From contig VXBP01003649.1 in NCBI GenBank assembly GCA_013400115.1, positions 124,001-188,000 of the forward strand: a stretch of 64,000 nt of DNA. Direction: 5' to 3'. Both the position numbers and the translations under genes were made by a program. This stretch comes from Rhinopomastus cyanomelas. Lineage: Eukaryota > Chordata > Aves > Bucerotiformes > Rhinopomastidae. The notes below the pieces were generated by a model, which made no database searches, was not told the origin of the DNA, and saw only the letters and a program-made list of their open reading frames with translations. Shown here piece after piece: positions 20,961 through 34,614 of the stretch (position 1 is its first letter; every line of letters begins with the position of its first letter).

Positions 20961-22954
20961 AGATAGGTACACACTCTCTCTCTCTAAAGAGAGACCTTCA
21001 TTAAATGACCTTCATTAAAACAAGAACTTAAGCCTATAAGCAAGGAACCATGGAAGCAGCACTGCTCTGTTTGTCTGCACTCCCATCTCCTTGCCCAGCA
21101 CAGATCAGGGACACAGCCCTACAGTTTACAGGTTGGTGTCTCTGAACCACTACTCCAGGACTTGAAACAGCAGAAGCATTTCTGGAAAACAAATACTCTT
21201 CTCCATAACAACAAAAAATTAAACATCTCTGCATGTTCAACCAATCCCTCACAAAGCAAACCTGGCAGGGGACTCCACAGGATATTGTACAATAAAAATC
21301 AATTTTCTGTATAATTTCTGCTTTTTCGTAACCACTCATCTGTTTCTGTGGCATTTCCTACCACTTCCAAATACACTGAGGGAAAGTTCTTCCTATGCTC
21401 CTTTCACAGCTTTTTCTGCTGTAGGTCTAGCTCAAAAAAACTAGTTTATAGAAAATTCTCAAAATTAATTATGGAGCAACAGAAGAAAGTCTCTTGGAAA
21501 ATCACTGCTGTTGAAATGAACTAAGAAAAAGCATGTGTGAGACTTCATTGACTGGTCATGTAAAGAATCTCACTATCACAAATTATTTTCTTTGATGAAG
21601 AAGGGGAAAAAAAAGAAGAAAAAATCATGAGAAGTCAAGACTACCATCTGCTTTTTCTCTGACAGTCTTGTTAGCTTTTTAGCAAAACGGCAGCTGAAGC
21701 ATCTCAATTTGTTAGTTTCTTTCTTTTCACTGATCCTTCCTCATTTTCTCTTGTATTCTCCTGTAAATGCTTCTCCACATCATGTTTCCTACAATTTTAC
21801 TACATAAATGACCAGACAGATGTTTTTCCCATTCTCCATTCTTCTGGGAAGGAAAATAAAGCATGTTCTAAGGCAATCACTCACACCTTCCACATGAATC
21901 CCTGACTTTCCCCTCCACATATTTAATCAAAATCCCTCTAACCAGAAATTATTTTTCTTTACATATCTCCTAGTTCTCATTAATGTCAGCTGATTTCTTA
22001 TTAAATTTTTGCATACGGCTATCAAATTTATTAGTGCTTAACTTTTAATTCTTCTGTGATTCTGAGGATCTCACATGTGACACATACAAAGCTGCACAGA
22101 TGGGAATTAATCAAGAGAGTGATCTGATTTTGAGGAAGCCCCACATTGAATTTATGTAGTAATTACAAGTTACATATCACTACATGAAAGGCGTACAAGA
22201 TGGTGATTGTGATGTTTGACAAGTAAGATTTGAGTAGCTCTCTGAATGATAAGAGAAATGTTAAATAGCCCATCTGAGGAGTAACAGAATTTGTTCTTCA
22301 AATGCATTATCTAAAAAGTAATTTTTCAACCAGTGTTACGGGTGATATTTGGCAAAGTACAGGACAAATGTTGTTTCTTGTTGAACCATAGTTTTGTACT
22401 TTCACTGTTTTACAAATTTGTCATTTTGATACTTATTTGAAAAGTCCTGCAAATGTGGCCTCAGGCTATCAAACTTTGTTCTTTCAGGCTGCTCATTTTT
22501 CATCCAATCTGAAGATGTTTTAATAATTAAAATAAATTGCTGAGAATGTTACAGTTCCAGAAAGGTTGTTTGTACACCAGCTGCAGAAATACTGTGCATT
22601 TGATCTGTTTCTGAAAACAAATTCAATGTCAGGTAAGAAAAAAACCCGCCTGAACATGTTTTGTTCAACTTAGTGTAAAATGTCAGAGCAAAAGTCAAGA
22701 AGTGCAAGGTCCTCCCTAAACATATTCTGACATTAAACAGGGTTTGATTTTATATGCGCTCTATTGCTTATAGAATTTATTCCATTTCATTGTTGTCTTG
22801 TATTTATTTTTTCCCTTGTTTAGCTCTCATCCATATGAAAAGGACTTGATTTCTACTTTATGAGTTGTTTTCATCAGATAATCTAAATCTTGGAAGTTAA
22901 AAACTGGAATTCTTTCAGTGGTTGCTTGAAGGGGCCTGTGTCAGACCTCCTGAA
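20961..22954. other. Unique AT-rich DNA
   Basis: 2.0 kb. A short CT run lies at 20972-20986, a direct repeat of 'gaccttcattaaa' near 20993 and 21007, and a purine-rich tract at 21596-21630. No gene supported. The 106-codon minus-strand frame at 21034-21354 has no recognised motif. Confidence 0.6.
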
Positions 22955-23085
22955 GATCACACAGAACCACAGAATATTAGGGATTAGAAGGGACCTCGAA
23001 AGATCATTTAGTCCAGTCCCCCCCCCACCCCAGCAGGATCACCTAGACCCAGTTGCACAGGTACATATTCAGGTGTCTCTAGAGA
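22955..23085 (-). mobile_element. CR1 3' fragment with C-run
   Basis: Tail 'atcacacagaaccacagaat', then the main-subfamily UTR in which the usual C-run has expanded to about 10 C (23021-23031) and the following CTGCCAC is altered. Truncated at about 23085. Confidence 0.87.
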
Positions 23086-23393
23086 TGATCAGTCTCAAGA
23101 CTGAACTTCTGCCCTAAATGCTGATAACTAATGTTGTTCCTGATTTAGTTGTTAGCATAGTTACCTCTAGACTTCTCAGCAGATAGTGACAATTTGCTCT
23201 CTGGAAGCCATAGGCATAGGACCTGCTTGCTACAAGAAGGGATAAAGCTGAGACTGAAGAGCAACACACATTCTGATTTCTGATTTAATCCAAGGATATA
23301 TAAAACTTCTAGCTTTGATAACACCTTATCAGTCTTTACAGCTGCCTGACAGGAGGTTGTAGAGAGGTGGATGTCAGTTTCATCTCCCAAGTC
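23086..23393. other. Unique sequence
   Basis: About 300 bp with nothing recognised. Confidence 0.45.
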
Positions 23394-23648
23394 ACTAGGA
23401 TTAGGAAAAGAGGAAGTGGTCTCAAGTAGTGCCAGGAGAGACTAGACATCAGAAAAAGTTCTTCCCTGACAGAGTGGTCAAGGATTGGAACAGGCTGTCT
23501 AGGGAGGGGCTGGAGTTGCCATCCCTGGAGGTGTTAAAAAAACATGTAGATGTGGCCCTAGCAAACACAGTATAATAGGCATGGTAGGGTTAGGTTGACT
23601 GTTGGACTTGATCTTGGAACTCTCCTCCAACCTTAATGATTCTATGAT
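23394..23648 (+). mobile_element. CR1 3' fragment, divergent subfamily
   Basis: Coding end (gtggtcaaggattggaacagg), then a UTR (gcatggtagggttaggttg) unlike the dominant copies, ending 'atgattctatgata'. Frames are broken, so this is an older insertion. Confidence 0.87.
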
Positions 23649-24560
23649 AAATTTGTGATCTCTTACATCACAGCTGGCTTTGCCTCATGTGGGCAGTTAA
23701 AAAGAACAAAACATTTCCTTGATCCCATAAAACAAGTCATGAACTATAAACTGGCAAGATTAATTTTACAGCTAGGTGGTAAGATCATTTTGATATTGCT
23801 GATGATCAGTACATCTCTATATTGTATAAATTAAGCCAAAATGGAGAGTCTTTACAATGTTCCTGAGTCTACTACACGTAATAGGAGTTTTCCATTAATT
23901 CTCAATACCCATCCTTGCATATAAATATAGACATTTCTACAACCATCAGAATATATGGGTAATTTTATATTCATCAATGTTACATCAACCTGCTCCACCA
24001 TTTATATCTGGGTGTTAATTATTTAGTACAAGTTTTGATTCTCTGACTTTAGAACATTACCAAGAGCACTTACAACAATAAACCACATTCAGTCTCACAA
24101 TACTTAACCCTTACTTTACAAGATCAGCTTCTTTGTCAAGTCTTCACTTTTAAAAGAAAAACTTCAGGTACTTCTGTTTTTAAGTGAAAAAAAAGAGTAA
24201 GGTGAAAATTAAATAAGTACTTGCAAAGCATACATTTTTTTAAAGACTAATTAATGTGATTTGAATGCTGTGCTGAAGGTAAGCCCCACAATATAACACC
24301 TTGTTTTCATTAAATCAGTATATTTTAAACATTTTGTGAATACCATTTACTTCCCACAGAACCATATTCTTGCTTCAATAACAACAATTAATTATTTTTC
24401 ATTATTTCACTATGTTTTGTCTTTAAATATAACCAGATTAGGTAACATTACAGTAAATGAAACATCATTGTTGCTTTCCTTTTCCCTTCATTTTATTTAC
24501 TAAACAGGCCCTTATCCTCACAATGTCTGCATGAGACATTTCCTCAGCGTTCAAAAAGCA
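23649..24560. other. Unique AT-rich DNA
   Basis: Nothing recognised. Confidence 0.5.
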
Positions 24561-24720
24561 TTTCACAGAATTACAGAATCACAGAACATTAGGGATTGGA
24601 GGGGACCTGGAAAGATCATCTAAGTCCAATCCCCCTGTCAGAGCAGGACCATCTATACCAAGTCATAGGGTAACATATTCAGGTGGGTTTTAAACACCTC
24701 CAGAGATGGACACTCCACAT
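24561..24720 (-). mobile_element. CR1 3' fragment
   Basis: Tail 24562-24586, main-subfamily UTR (ctgtcagagcaggacc), truncated after 'gatggacactccac'. Confidence 0.9.
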
Positions 24721-25523
24721 TTGAAGAAGATTGTTAAAAAGGGTGAATAAGACCAGACATTTACCTTGAAAAATTGATTCCATCTGCTATCCTGGTGTGG
24801 TAGTGTTTGTCATGTATGTATGGTTTCTTGTGAAGAATTTTCTTGTTAAATCAACAAAAACAAAAAGCCATGGGCTTGCACAAGATATGTTTTGTACCTT
24901 CAATGGTAAATTTGTATTGCAGCACTCTCCGGGTTTATACACGGATAAGAAGGTTAACAGTGTGAAAGTATTCACTGCACATCAGTATTACAGTGGTTGG
25001 AAAGATGGCAGGACCAGGAATTCCAGCAGGAGTATTTGCTGGAAATGGACTAATATGTGAGGGTATTTGTTGTTTCCTTCCTGTGTACGTACAAGGTAGA
25101 AGCAAATCATACGGGAAGCAAAGCAGGAGTCTGGGTGTAGCTGCTTACTAGAAAATAATTTGCGTGCCCTTTCTCATCCAGTTCTGGATTGAAAATGCAT
25201 TTAATTCTTCACTTGTACTTCCTGAAAAATGCAGCTGGATAGCACATGGGCACATCTATCCTGAGACGCAAGTGTGGATGGAGCTGAGAAAGATCCCTGA
25301 AGTGTCAAATGTGCTGCCATGTTTAGAACATGCAAGATACAAAATACGTTTACTAAATCACCATCCCAATACCAGGTCCTTATGACTTTGCAAGCCGTCT
25401 TCCAGACAGGTGGAGAGAAAGCTGTCTTGCGTAGCCTGAGGGGATTGAAGAAAGACTTAGGACTTTTTGGGGCACAAATTGCATTACCTTCATTACTTGC
25501 ACTTTGGGGTGAGGACATGGACT
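24721..25523. other. Unique sequence
   Basis: Open frames of 73-87 codons on the plus strand at 24797-25060 and 25164-25385 show no family motif. Nothing else recognised. Confidence 0.5.
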
Positions 25524-26269
25524 CAGGGAGAAATTTAATGAAATATAACAAGGGTAAGTGTAGGGTCTTGCACCTGGGCAAGAGCAACCCCAGGTACCAA
25601 TATAGGTTGTGGACTGAGCTGTTGGAGAGCAGTGTAGGAGAAAGGGACCTGGGGGTCCTGGTGGCCAGCAGGATGACCATGAGACAGCAATGTGCCCTTG
25701 TGGCCAAGAGGGCCAACAGCATCAGGGGGTGTTATCAGATCTCCCCCTCTATTCTGCACTGGTGAGACCACATCTGGAGTATTGTGTCCAGTTCTGTGCC
25801 TCTCAGCTCCATCATGGTGACAGAACTGCCAGAGAGAGTTCAGCGCAGAGCCACAAAGATGAGGAAAGGCCTCTGATGAGGAAAGGCTGAGGGAGCTGGG
25901 TCTTTTTAGCTTGGAGGAACAAAGACTGAAGGGTGACTGCATTAATGTTGATAAATATGTGAAGGGCAGGATGGAGCCAGGCTCTGCTCATTGTCATCTA
26001 ATGATAGGACAAGGGGAAATGACTGTAAGCTGGAACAGAGTAGGTTCCACATCAGTATGAGAAGGAACTTCTTCCCAGTGAGGGTGACAGAGCACTGGAA
26101 CAGGCTGCCCAGGGGAGTTGTGTAGTCTCCTTCCCTCAAAATGTTTAAAACCCACCTGGATATGTTCCCGTGAGACTTGGTCTAGGTGATCCTCCTGTGG
26201 CAGTGGCATTGGACTAGATGATGTTTTGAAATCCCTTCCAATCCCTAATGTTCTGTGATTCTGTGATCC
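25524..26269 (+). mobile_element. CR1, 0.75 kb, sister of the copy at 19.6-20.7 kb
   Basis: Starts at 'gggagaaatttaatgaaat', a non-standard junction shared with the 19.6-kb copy, and runs through the KCRVLHLGKSNPRYQYRL coding block to the tail 'ctgtgattctgtgat'. An internal deletion near 25724-25735 removes the 'ctggggtggatcagaag' block. The frame is broken. Confidence 0.92.
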
Positions 26270-27608
26270 TTGTAGTAGCCTTGTTGATGTTTCAGGTACT
26301 AATTTTGTCTATTTTATACATAAAGATATGGGATGATCTGGAACAGCTGTCCTATTCTCTCCAAGTGCTTTAGGATAAATGTTTGCAGGATGCTGAGTAT
26401 CCTAGTATGAAGGATTTATTAAGACAACTGTTGTTTTTGTTGTTGTACTTTTCTTCCCACTTCCACCTGGACTGTAAAGACATAATGCCATTAAATGCCT
26501 TATGTCTTGACGCAGCATACGATAAATTGGCATAAATTTTTCGTCCCATATTTGAGTGCATTTCATTCCCATCTGTTATTTTCTTTGATGTTCCCAGTAA
26601 TAACTGACAGTCACTTGGGTCTCTTAGCTATCATCTGTACAAATAAAATCTGACACTGCTTTCATAAAATAGCGTCAATAGTATATCAGATTCTCCAACA
26701 TTTCCTGCACAGCTGCACCAAGTAACAGAAAAAACCTGCCTTCAAACATAATTTATAAAATCATAAAAGGAGTGAACTGTTCTCCCTTTGAAAAGCAGAG
26801 CTTGGCTGGCTTGTAAACAAGATGACAAATCACAGGCAGGTTGTTTTAGAGCTTTTTACTGGACAGGAAAGGTCATTTGAAGCATTTTTTTCTCATCTGG
26901 TACCTCCTTACCAGAGGCAGCAATATAAAAAGAAAGGATTATCAGTGAAATGGCTCATCATTAAAACCAAAACCTGCTTCTTATACCTCCCACAATTTAG
27001 AAACTAAAAAAAAATAGATGCAGAGCAAGAGAGAAACACATGATATACAAACACAAAAGTGTTCATTCTCCTTTGCATTTGAAATCTGGTGTCACAAATT
27101 CCGTTGAGGCACAACTCAGGCATCACTGCCAGTTGTGTTTGGAATCATTTAATGTTTTACACTGATATATGTTCTCAACAGAAGTGTCATATCACTAAAT
27201 TCTTTCATAACTTCTTTGTCCAGCACAACACCAGGTTTTGGTAAAAGAAATGAAAGAGCAGTTTAACAATTGATTTGTTCACCTTTGTTTCAGGTATTAT
27301 GGAATGCCATCATGTCAAGTGGATGTTTCTAGCAGATATTTTAGAATCAGTCTGACTTTGTCGGTCAGGTATCTTTTCTAATTCAAATAACTTTTTAAAT
27401 AAAAAAGATGATGAATCTCACTTGGCCCTTCTGAAAGCAAGCATCATTACAGAAGCCTTTAGAAAGTACAGCAAATTGTTATATATCAAATAAGTACCGC
27501 AAACAACTAGACTATAGGTTAAATACTTTTGGAACAAAATACACATTTTGGTGTATGCAAACTGCAGTATTTTTTGATTCTGAAGAAATGACCTAATTAT
27601 CAAACAGG
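26270..27608. other. Unique AT-rich DNA
   Basis: 1.3 kb with no repeat or gene recognised. Confidence 0.55.
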
Positions 27609-28160
27609 AATCACAGAATCACAGAACATTAGAGATTGGTAGAGACCTCATAAGATCATCTAGTTCAAGCCCCCTGCCACAGCAGGATCACCTAGACCAA
27701 GTCGTACAGGAACATATCCAGGTGGGTTTTAAACATCTTCAGAGAAGGAGACTCCAAAACGCCCCTGAGCTGTTCCTTCCAGTGCTCTGTCACCCTCACT
27801 GGGAAAAAGTTCCTTCTCATATTGATGTGGAACCTACTCTGTTCTAGCTTACACCCATTTCCCTTTGTCCTGTATTTAGATGACACTAGGAAGAGCCTGG
27901 CTCCATCCTCCTGACACCTACTCTTCACATGTTTATAAAAATTAATGAGGTTACCCCTCAGTCTCCTCTTCTGCAAGCTCAAGAGACCCAGCTCCCTCAG
28001 CTTTTCCTCATCAGGGTGTTGTTCCACTCCCTTCATCATCTTTGTGCCTCTGTGCTGAACTCTCTCCAGAAGTTCTGTGTCCTTCTTGAACTGAGGGTTC
28101 CAGAATTGGACACAATATTCCACATGTCGTCTCACCAGGTTAGAGTAGAGGGGAAAAAGA
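27609..28160 (-). mobile_element. CR1 fragment with 147-codon open frame
   Basis: Minus-strand frame open over 27692-28135: EYCVQFWNPQFKKDTELLER at its start, THLDMFLYDLV at its end. Tryptophan is retained in CVQFW, unlike the TAG copies. The palm is missing. Tail 27609-27627. Confidence 0.93.
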
Positions 28161-28843
28161 CATGGATTGCTTGTAAAATGTTGAAACTGCCTTCATTTTC
28201 CAGCAAAGACGTGCATCACTGTGTCATAAGGATGATTGTTGTCTTCCTCTTGAACTTGAATTCTCAGCTTGCAGTTAGTCTATTTTTAGAGGAATCAGAG
28301 AAAATTATGCTTTCAAAGAAGACACTATTACAGAGTATCAAAATCAACAGTTATCAACAAAGTATTCAAATATAGACTAGCATCATTATCTGTCCTAGAA
28401 GTGAATAGTGGCCTCATCTTTCTGCACCACTGCACTCACAATGGAAAGAAGCATTATCATTTCAGGCAAATCACTGGAAATGCCAAAACATTTTCATATC
28501 TTTCTGGAAGTTACACATGTATGTTTATAATGGAATATAGATACAGTTTTATAGATACATAATGTACTAGAGAGATATGGAGTGTGAATTTTTCTTTACA
28601 ACTGCTGAATAGCTATGCTAAGCAAACTTAACTGGGAACTGTATGCTACAGCTGTACCTAAGTGCTACCTTTTGCAGAAAATAACATTGCCATTTTCTTT
28701 ACATTTCTGAAAGGATAGAAAAGGATGCATGAAGATGAGAAGCCTGTGGTCTCTTTGCTGGCTCACAAGTCTTGCTAGGTGCTGAGGGGACACATCTTGC
28801 ACTCTGACGACTTAAATCCTCACTATCTCCCAGAACATCCTTT
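28161..28843. other. Unique AT-rich DNA
   Basis: Nothing recognised. Confidence 0.5.
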
Positions 28844-29265
28844 CACAGAATCACATAATCACTCTGGTTGGAAAAGACCCCTAGGATCAATGAGTCCAAC
28901 CATCTACCCTACATTACAAATTCACCCCTAAACCACATCCTTCCACATCTCATCGAAACAATCTTTAAACACATCCAGGAATGGCAACTCAACCACCTCC
29001 CTGGGAAGCCCATTCCAGTGCCTGACCACCCTTTCTGTGAAAAAATTCTTCCTAAGATCAAGTCTGAGATCAAGGGTTTTAACGTGAGTCCATTTCCTCC
29101 TGTTCTGTCACAAATTGCTTGTGAGAAGAGACCAGGACCAACCTCTCCACAACATCCTTTCAGGTGATTGTAGAGGTTGATGAGGTCTTCTCTCAGCTTC
29201 CTCTTCCTCAGACTAAAGTTCCCCAGCTTTCAGTCTTTCCTCACAAGATTTATTCTCCAGGACCT
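28844..29265 (-). mobile_element. CR1 3' fragment, subfamily shared with 33.1 and 40.2 kb
   Basis: Tail 'tcacagaatcacataatcac', UTR with 'ccatctaccctacattac', then the coding end. Frameshifted, for example an extra 'gatcaag' repeat at 29058-29075. 5' end at about 29265. Confidence 0.9.
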
Positions 29266-30887
29266 ATCCTTGATGTGAAGCAGCTCTGAATTGTCTCCAT
29301 TTGCTAGTCAAAGGGAGACCCGAAATCAGTTTGAGTTTCTATACTGCACTGTAATTTAAATAATTAATAAGAATAATCATAAGTAACTTACTTGCTACTG
29401 CTCACGACAAAGACAGTATTTGTTGTCTTTCTCTAAACTGGGGCAGAACGCTGTTCTGAATGAACTATGAATTATAGTCATGAATTATAAACATGACAGG
29501 ACCAGATTCACAGGTTAGGTGTAAGGTGGTGTGAATTTAATTAATACCTATCTTCTAGAACAGGTCATGTTTAAATAAATTAATGTTCAAGGCCCTAAAT
29601 CTGTCTTTTGAAGTTATCAACATCCTTTCATATAATTATTCTCTCTTTAAATGGTGACAGCTCCTACCACAATAGTTTCTTTGCTACATTAACTGTCTGG
29701 CTAGGCTTTAAAAGGCTTTTTGAATAATTGCCAAGGTAAAAATGTCCTCATTATTATTTACATCAATGTAAGGCCTAGCGTAAGAGACATGCACAAAGTT
29801 GGTTTTGTAGGTTTTACGGGTTTTTGCATGCTCCGTAACTTGTCAAATGAGACCTGATTTTGCAAAAAGCTGAATGTTACAGACAGCTTCTGAAGACTCA
29901 AAATCTCTTCTAGGCATCTAGTAGCATCTTACAGAACATGGCTTAGTCAGCAGTAGATTCACCTATAAGCAAATAACTATAGATCATACAGTACCCATTG
30001 AAGATGTTTATTGAAAACAGTATCATTGTAAAATATCATCTAAGTTTAGATAAGATTCTAGAATCAAAAGAAGTGAAAAAGAATAGAGATTCAGTTAATA
30101 ATTTAGCTAATAATTCAGAAGAGCCACTATATGTTCATAAGCCAACAAATTATTTCTATCCCCTATAAAACAATTAGGCATCCAGGATGAATTGTAGCAC
30201 TTCATACACATATTTAGTTGTACCCTGGCTTACTGCTCTGCTACTGACCATACATACCTATCTACTGGAATGCTTCATTTCACCTTGTACATTATAATTT
30301 CTGCAAGGCTTTTTCTCTCCCTCATTGCAGCTATCTCCTTGCAGCCTGAGCATCAAGCGTTAACTGCCTAAGGCAGAGCTTTTCAATCTACTCTGTTACC
30401 AAGTTCTATGGCTGCTCTCACATAAACTTCTCTATTGTGTGCACACTCCATAATTTCACTGAGTTTCACTGCTTTATGTAAATAAGTGAGACTCATGTAT
30501 TGTTTTCTACATATAGATGCATAAATACATATGCCTAGACTTAAAATATATGTTATTTCATGAAAGTAACTGATGGCAAAAGAAACCCATTGTGAACTCA
30601 TTGATTTAGCATACCTTAATTTAAACTAACTATTAAAGCAAGGATTCACCTTGCCCTTTCCTCTCTACCCTGATATGTATTCATGAGAGACACCTTGTAC
30701 TGTTGCCAGCATTAGTAATGTGCATTTCTGTCTAATTATATTAGTTGCATACCTGCCAGATAAAGAGGTTCATTATCTCCTCTGCTTTTTCCTCTTCCCC
30801 TTCCTCCTCAATCTTCCCCTCTTTTCGGACCCTGCTTCCCCCATCCCCATTACAGTTCTGGGACTTACTGGGGTCTTCGTGCTTGAA
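29266..30887. other. Unique AT-rich DNA
   Basis: 1.6 kb with no repeat or gene recognised. Confidence 0.55.
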
Positions 30888-31019
30888 AACCAGGTTGGAT
30901 GAAGAAAGCCCTGAGTAAGAAGTTGTGACTTGATCCCTGATTCTGCCTTGAGCAGGAGGTTGGATTAGGTGACTTCAAGAGGTATTTTCCAACCTCAATT
31001 ATCCTGTGATACTATGATC
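30888..31019 (+). mobile_element. Old CR1 3' end
   Basis: 'aaccaggttggatgaagaaagccctgag' followed by 'ggaggttggattaggtgac' and a decayed tail 'atcctgtgatactatgat'. This UTR type (also at 36.9 kb) is clearly different from the young copies. Confidence 0.75.
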
Positions 31020-33097
31020 TGAGTCACTTTAATCCTCCAGACCAATCAAGCTATCAAGCTTTGTCTGTTGGGTTAGAGAGTCACAGTGTCAAAGATTACT
31101 TGCATTAAAAGAGCACAGGCTAAAAGACAGAAACAGCAGGGACTGGATGAGCCTCCATTCTACACCCTGTGGAACAGCAGTGCGAAGTGCAAGCTGACTG
31201 GGATACAGGATGTCATCCTTGATTGCTTTTTGATGTAATTCCTCTCTCATTCAATACTTTGTACAAAGGGGGGTCTCTGAGCCCTTTTTCATTTTGTACA
31301 TGGATCCAGCCTCAGCTCGGTCCTCCTAGAGACAAAAGCGACATTCTAAGCTTAAGTTTTCCTGTGGTGCTCAAAAGCACGCTATGTGCTAGAGAGTCTG
31401 TAAGGTGCCCTAAGAATACCTCTCACGTGTGGATTTCTGTGGCATCCACCTACACTGTATGCTAAAGGCAGCTTTGAGGTGTTCCTTAGGAACAAACTTG
31501 TCTATGGGTTTTCTGCAGTGCTCAATATTACACTGTGCATTAACTCCCTCAGCAAGAGAGCCCTTTAGAATAATTTGCCCCCTATACAAATAGAGAATAC
31601 AGACATAGAATTTTGAATGAACGTAGACACCTTTCACCATCCAGTGGAGCTCTGCTGTGTGCCACCTACATAAAGAAAGGTGCTCTCCAGCTCTGCATAC
31701 CACACCACTGGCCTCTCGCTTTTCCCAGTGTTTTCCAGAAGGCTGGCACATCGTTTCTACTTCTTTACCTTTTCATGCTACGGGAGACCCAGTCCATATG
31801 GGCACAGTGCCGCAGCTACTCTAGCATGCAATTCAGCACCCAAAGCATTTGTCTTAACTGCCACAGTTCAATTCCATTACTTACCAGTACTCAGAACTCT
31901 CTAGGTAATTTTCTTTACTAGAAAGCCGAAAAGTTTTCAATCATTCTCATATAGTGCAGTATGTTATTTTACAGTTCCTAGGCTCTAACTTTAAATTACT
32001 GGCCTGTGGGGCTCAGACCTTGACACCTGTAAGATGTGCTGGAAGCTCTAAAAGAAATGACACATTCATGAGTAAAAAGGATGGTAAAAAAGGATGTATT
32101 TTTAAAAAACTTTTAAAACCGTTTAAGAGTTGACTGATGCTGGAAGAACTGTGCACTATAACATAACTCTTGCCTTTGGCAATTGCAGAGGGAGAGACAA
32201 AATCAGAGCCTGCATCAGAGAGTGGAATCTCAAAAGACTTGGTTACGCTCAGATAATTACTATCTTAATGATTCAATAGTTACTGTACTTCAGGCATGGT
32301 GATGTACAGCTGGATCCCTTTATTCTACCCCTTCACTTTTACAGAAAGTAGTTGAAAGAAGCACTTTCCATATTTTCAGAGACTTCCACTGGTTTTTCGG
32401 CTTTTCAGGTTAAAGAAAAAGCTGACTAGCAATCCACTGATTTTCAGGTAAATCTCTGTGAGGTAAATTTCACTGTACAGTTCTGCTAGAAATTGCCTCA
32501 AGTACATTGCACATATGCACATCACAAAACAAATAAACTCTGAGTTAATGCTTTCTTATGAAAATCAAAACAAGCATCATTACAAAGCATCTATCATTAT
32601 TCTCTTCCAAGTGGTAAGACAAGGTTATTTTGAGAACGTCTTCTTGTGAAGAAGCAGCACTTACAAATGTCTTACATGCTTTACAGAGTCATTTTTTAAA
32701 ATAAGGTTAATTCAATCCATATTTCAGAAGTTTAATATGTTGTTAATTATTAGTTCTGTGAAATTAAATCAACCAGGCTTATTGTCCTGATTTTATTAAT
32801 GCAGTTGAGCTTTGCATGTATCTTGTGCAGACATCCCTACAGTACCCATTCTGCATATCTGGCAACACAGAAAGATAAAACATTTACATGTTCTATTCAT
32901 AGATAGCATAAAGCCCTTCTTTTAATCTTTGGTTAGCATAAAATTATATTAATTTCTTCTAGTCAGGGATATATTACTGTATACCTTATACATGTTCAAT
33001 ACAGATCATAAAGCACACGTGTTACCCATGAACTACATAGCACTTGTGCCTTAAAGCATGGCTGCACATCCGACTTGCTATAGTGATTCAGGAAATA
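31020..33097. other. Unique sequence
   Basis: 2.1 kb with no repeat recognised. Open frames of up to about 113 codons (31410-31751 minus, 31613-31921 plus) overlap antiparallel and have no recognised motif. Confidence 0.55.
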
Positions 33098-33633
33098 AGA
33101 ATCACAGACAGACTCTGGTTGGAAAAGAGCTCTGGGATCATTAAGTCCAACCATCTACCCTACATTACAAGTTTACCCCTAATCACATCCCTCAACACCT
33201 CATCCAAACAATCTTTAAACACGTCCAGGGATGGCAACACAACCACCTTCCTGGGAAGCCCATTCCAGTGCCTGACAACTCTTTCTGTGCAAAAATTCTT
33301 CATAATATCTAGTCTAAACCTACCCTGTTGTAACTTGAACCCAGTCCCTTTTGTTCTGTCACTAATCGCTTGTGAGAAGAGACCAGCACCAGTCTCTCCA
33401 CATCCTTTCAGGTAGCTGTAGAGAGTGATGAGGTCTCCTCTCAGTCCCCTCTTCCTCAAACTAAAGAGCCCCAGCTCTTTAAGTCTTTCCTCATAAGATT
33501 TATTCTCCAGGCCCTTCACCAGCTTAGTTGCCCTCCTCTGCACCTGCTCCAGCACCTCCACATCTCTCTTTTATTGAGGTGACCAAAACTGGACAGAATA
33601 CTCAAGATGTGGCCTCACCAGCCAAATATAGGA
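33098..33633 (-). mobile_element. CR1 fragment with 133-codon open frame
   Basis: Minus-strand frame 33160-33561 starts MEVLEQVQRRATKLVKGLEN and ends LDEVLRDVI. UTR as at 28.8 and 40.2 kb. The upstream coding sequence reads QFWSPQ-like but with an in-frame stop (33562-33580 region). Palm absent. Confidence 0.92.
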
Positions 33634-34614
33634 AGATTATAAACTGTATAAATGTCCTTGGTGGATGTGCGTTGCCTTTCTTCCCATGAAAACTGTGTGT
33701 GCTTGTGTAGATGTATGTGTGTGAAGAGAATAACCACCACTGTGCATCGAATCTCCTCCCAGGAAGAGCCTGATTATTGTAGAAATTCTGGGATTTGGGA
33801 GCTGTCTCTGGGTGCAGTAGTCTCCCTCTCTTCTTCTTGTTCATACTTTAAAAGGAGGAAAAGAATTTGACTTAATCTCACTATTATCTGGACTTCTGAC
33901 TGCACTGCTCAAAATGAAATAAAAGTAATTGCCCAGGAAGAAGGGGGACATCAGATGCAAAATTTAACTGGATTTTGATCCTGTCACAAACTGAACTGGT
34001 CACCTTGGTCTGAAATCAGGGAAAAGATGAAGAGAGTTTTTCCTAATTAGACAGTGCAAATTCTGTAAAGTTCCTGGGGTTATTTCCTTAGAAACCTGGT
34101 AAAGAGGGTGTGTTTAATTACTAACAAAATATTTGGAGAGTTAGATACACTTTTTAAAAAGGGAGTCTCCTGGCTTTCATTTTCTTCCAAAACAAAATGA
34201 AATGCATAAGTTTAAGTTATGAAGTTCACAATTACTTTAGTTGCTATTGAATCAGGTACAGAAAAGCTACATTTTTTAAAAAAAAGTCTTAAAAATCCTT
34301 CATTTGCATATAACAGCAAATAGGCCAAGGGTTAGGAAACCTTTGAAGAACCCATCAACCTTTCAAATAAGGGTACAAGACTAATGCAATTGAACTAAAT
34401 AGCAGATTGTATGCTTGAATTTAGATAAAGAATCTAATTTCAGATTCTTTGCCCAGGGTTACCAGATCTAATGAGCCAGTAAAAACCAGTAGATCAAAGT
34501 CTAGTTTGGCCTAAATAGCTTACACAATTTCCTTAGAGAAAGAAGTCACATACCTAGGACTACACTACAGTAGATGAGGATGTATCTAGATCAATATTTC
34601 AGCCAGATTCAGTG
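33634..34614. other. Unique sequence
   Basis: A TG-rich patch lies at 33695-33725. Nothing else recognised. Confidence 0.5.

Noticed and set aside
31410..31921. Antiparallel overlapping frames of about 100-113 codons
   Set aside because: No motif on either strand and no supporting splice context; mutual overlap is typical of chance frames in a less AT-rich patch.
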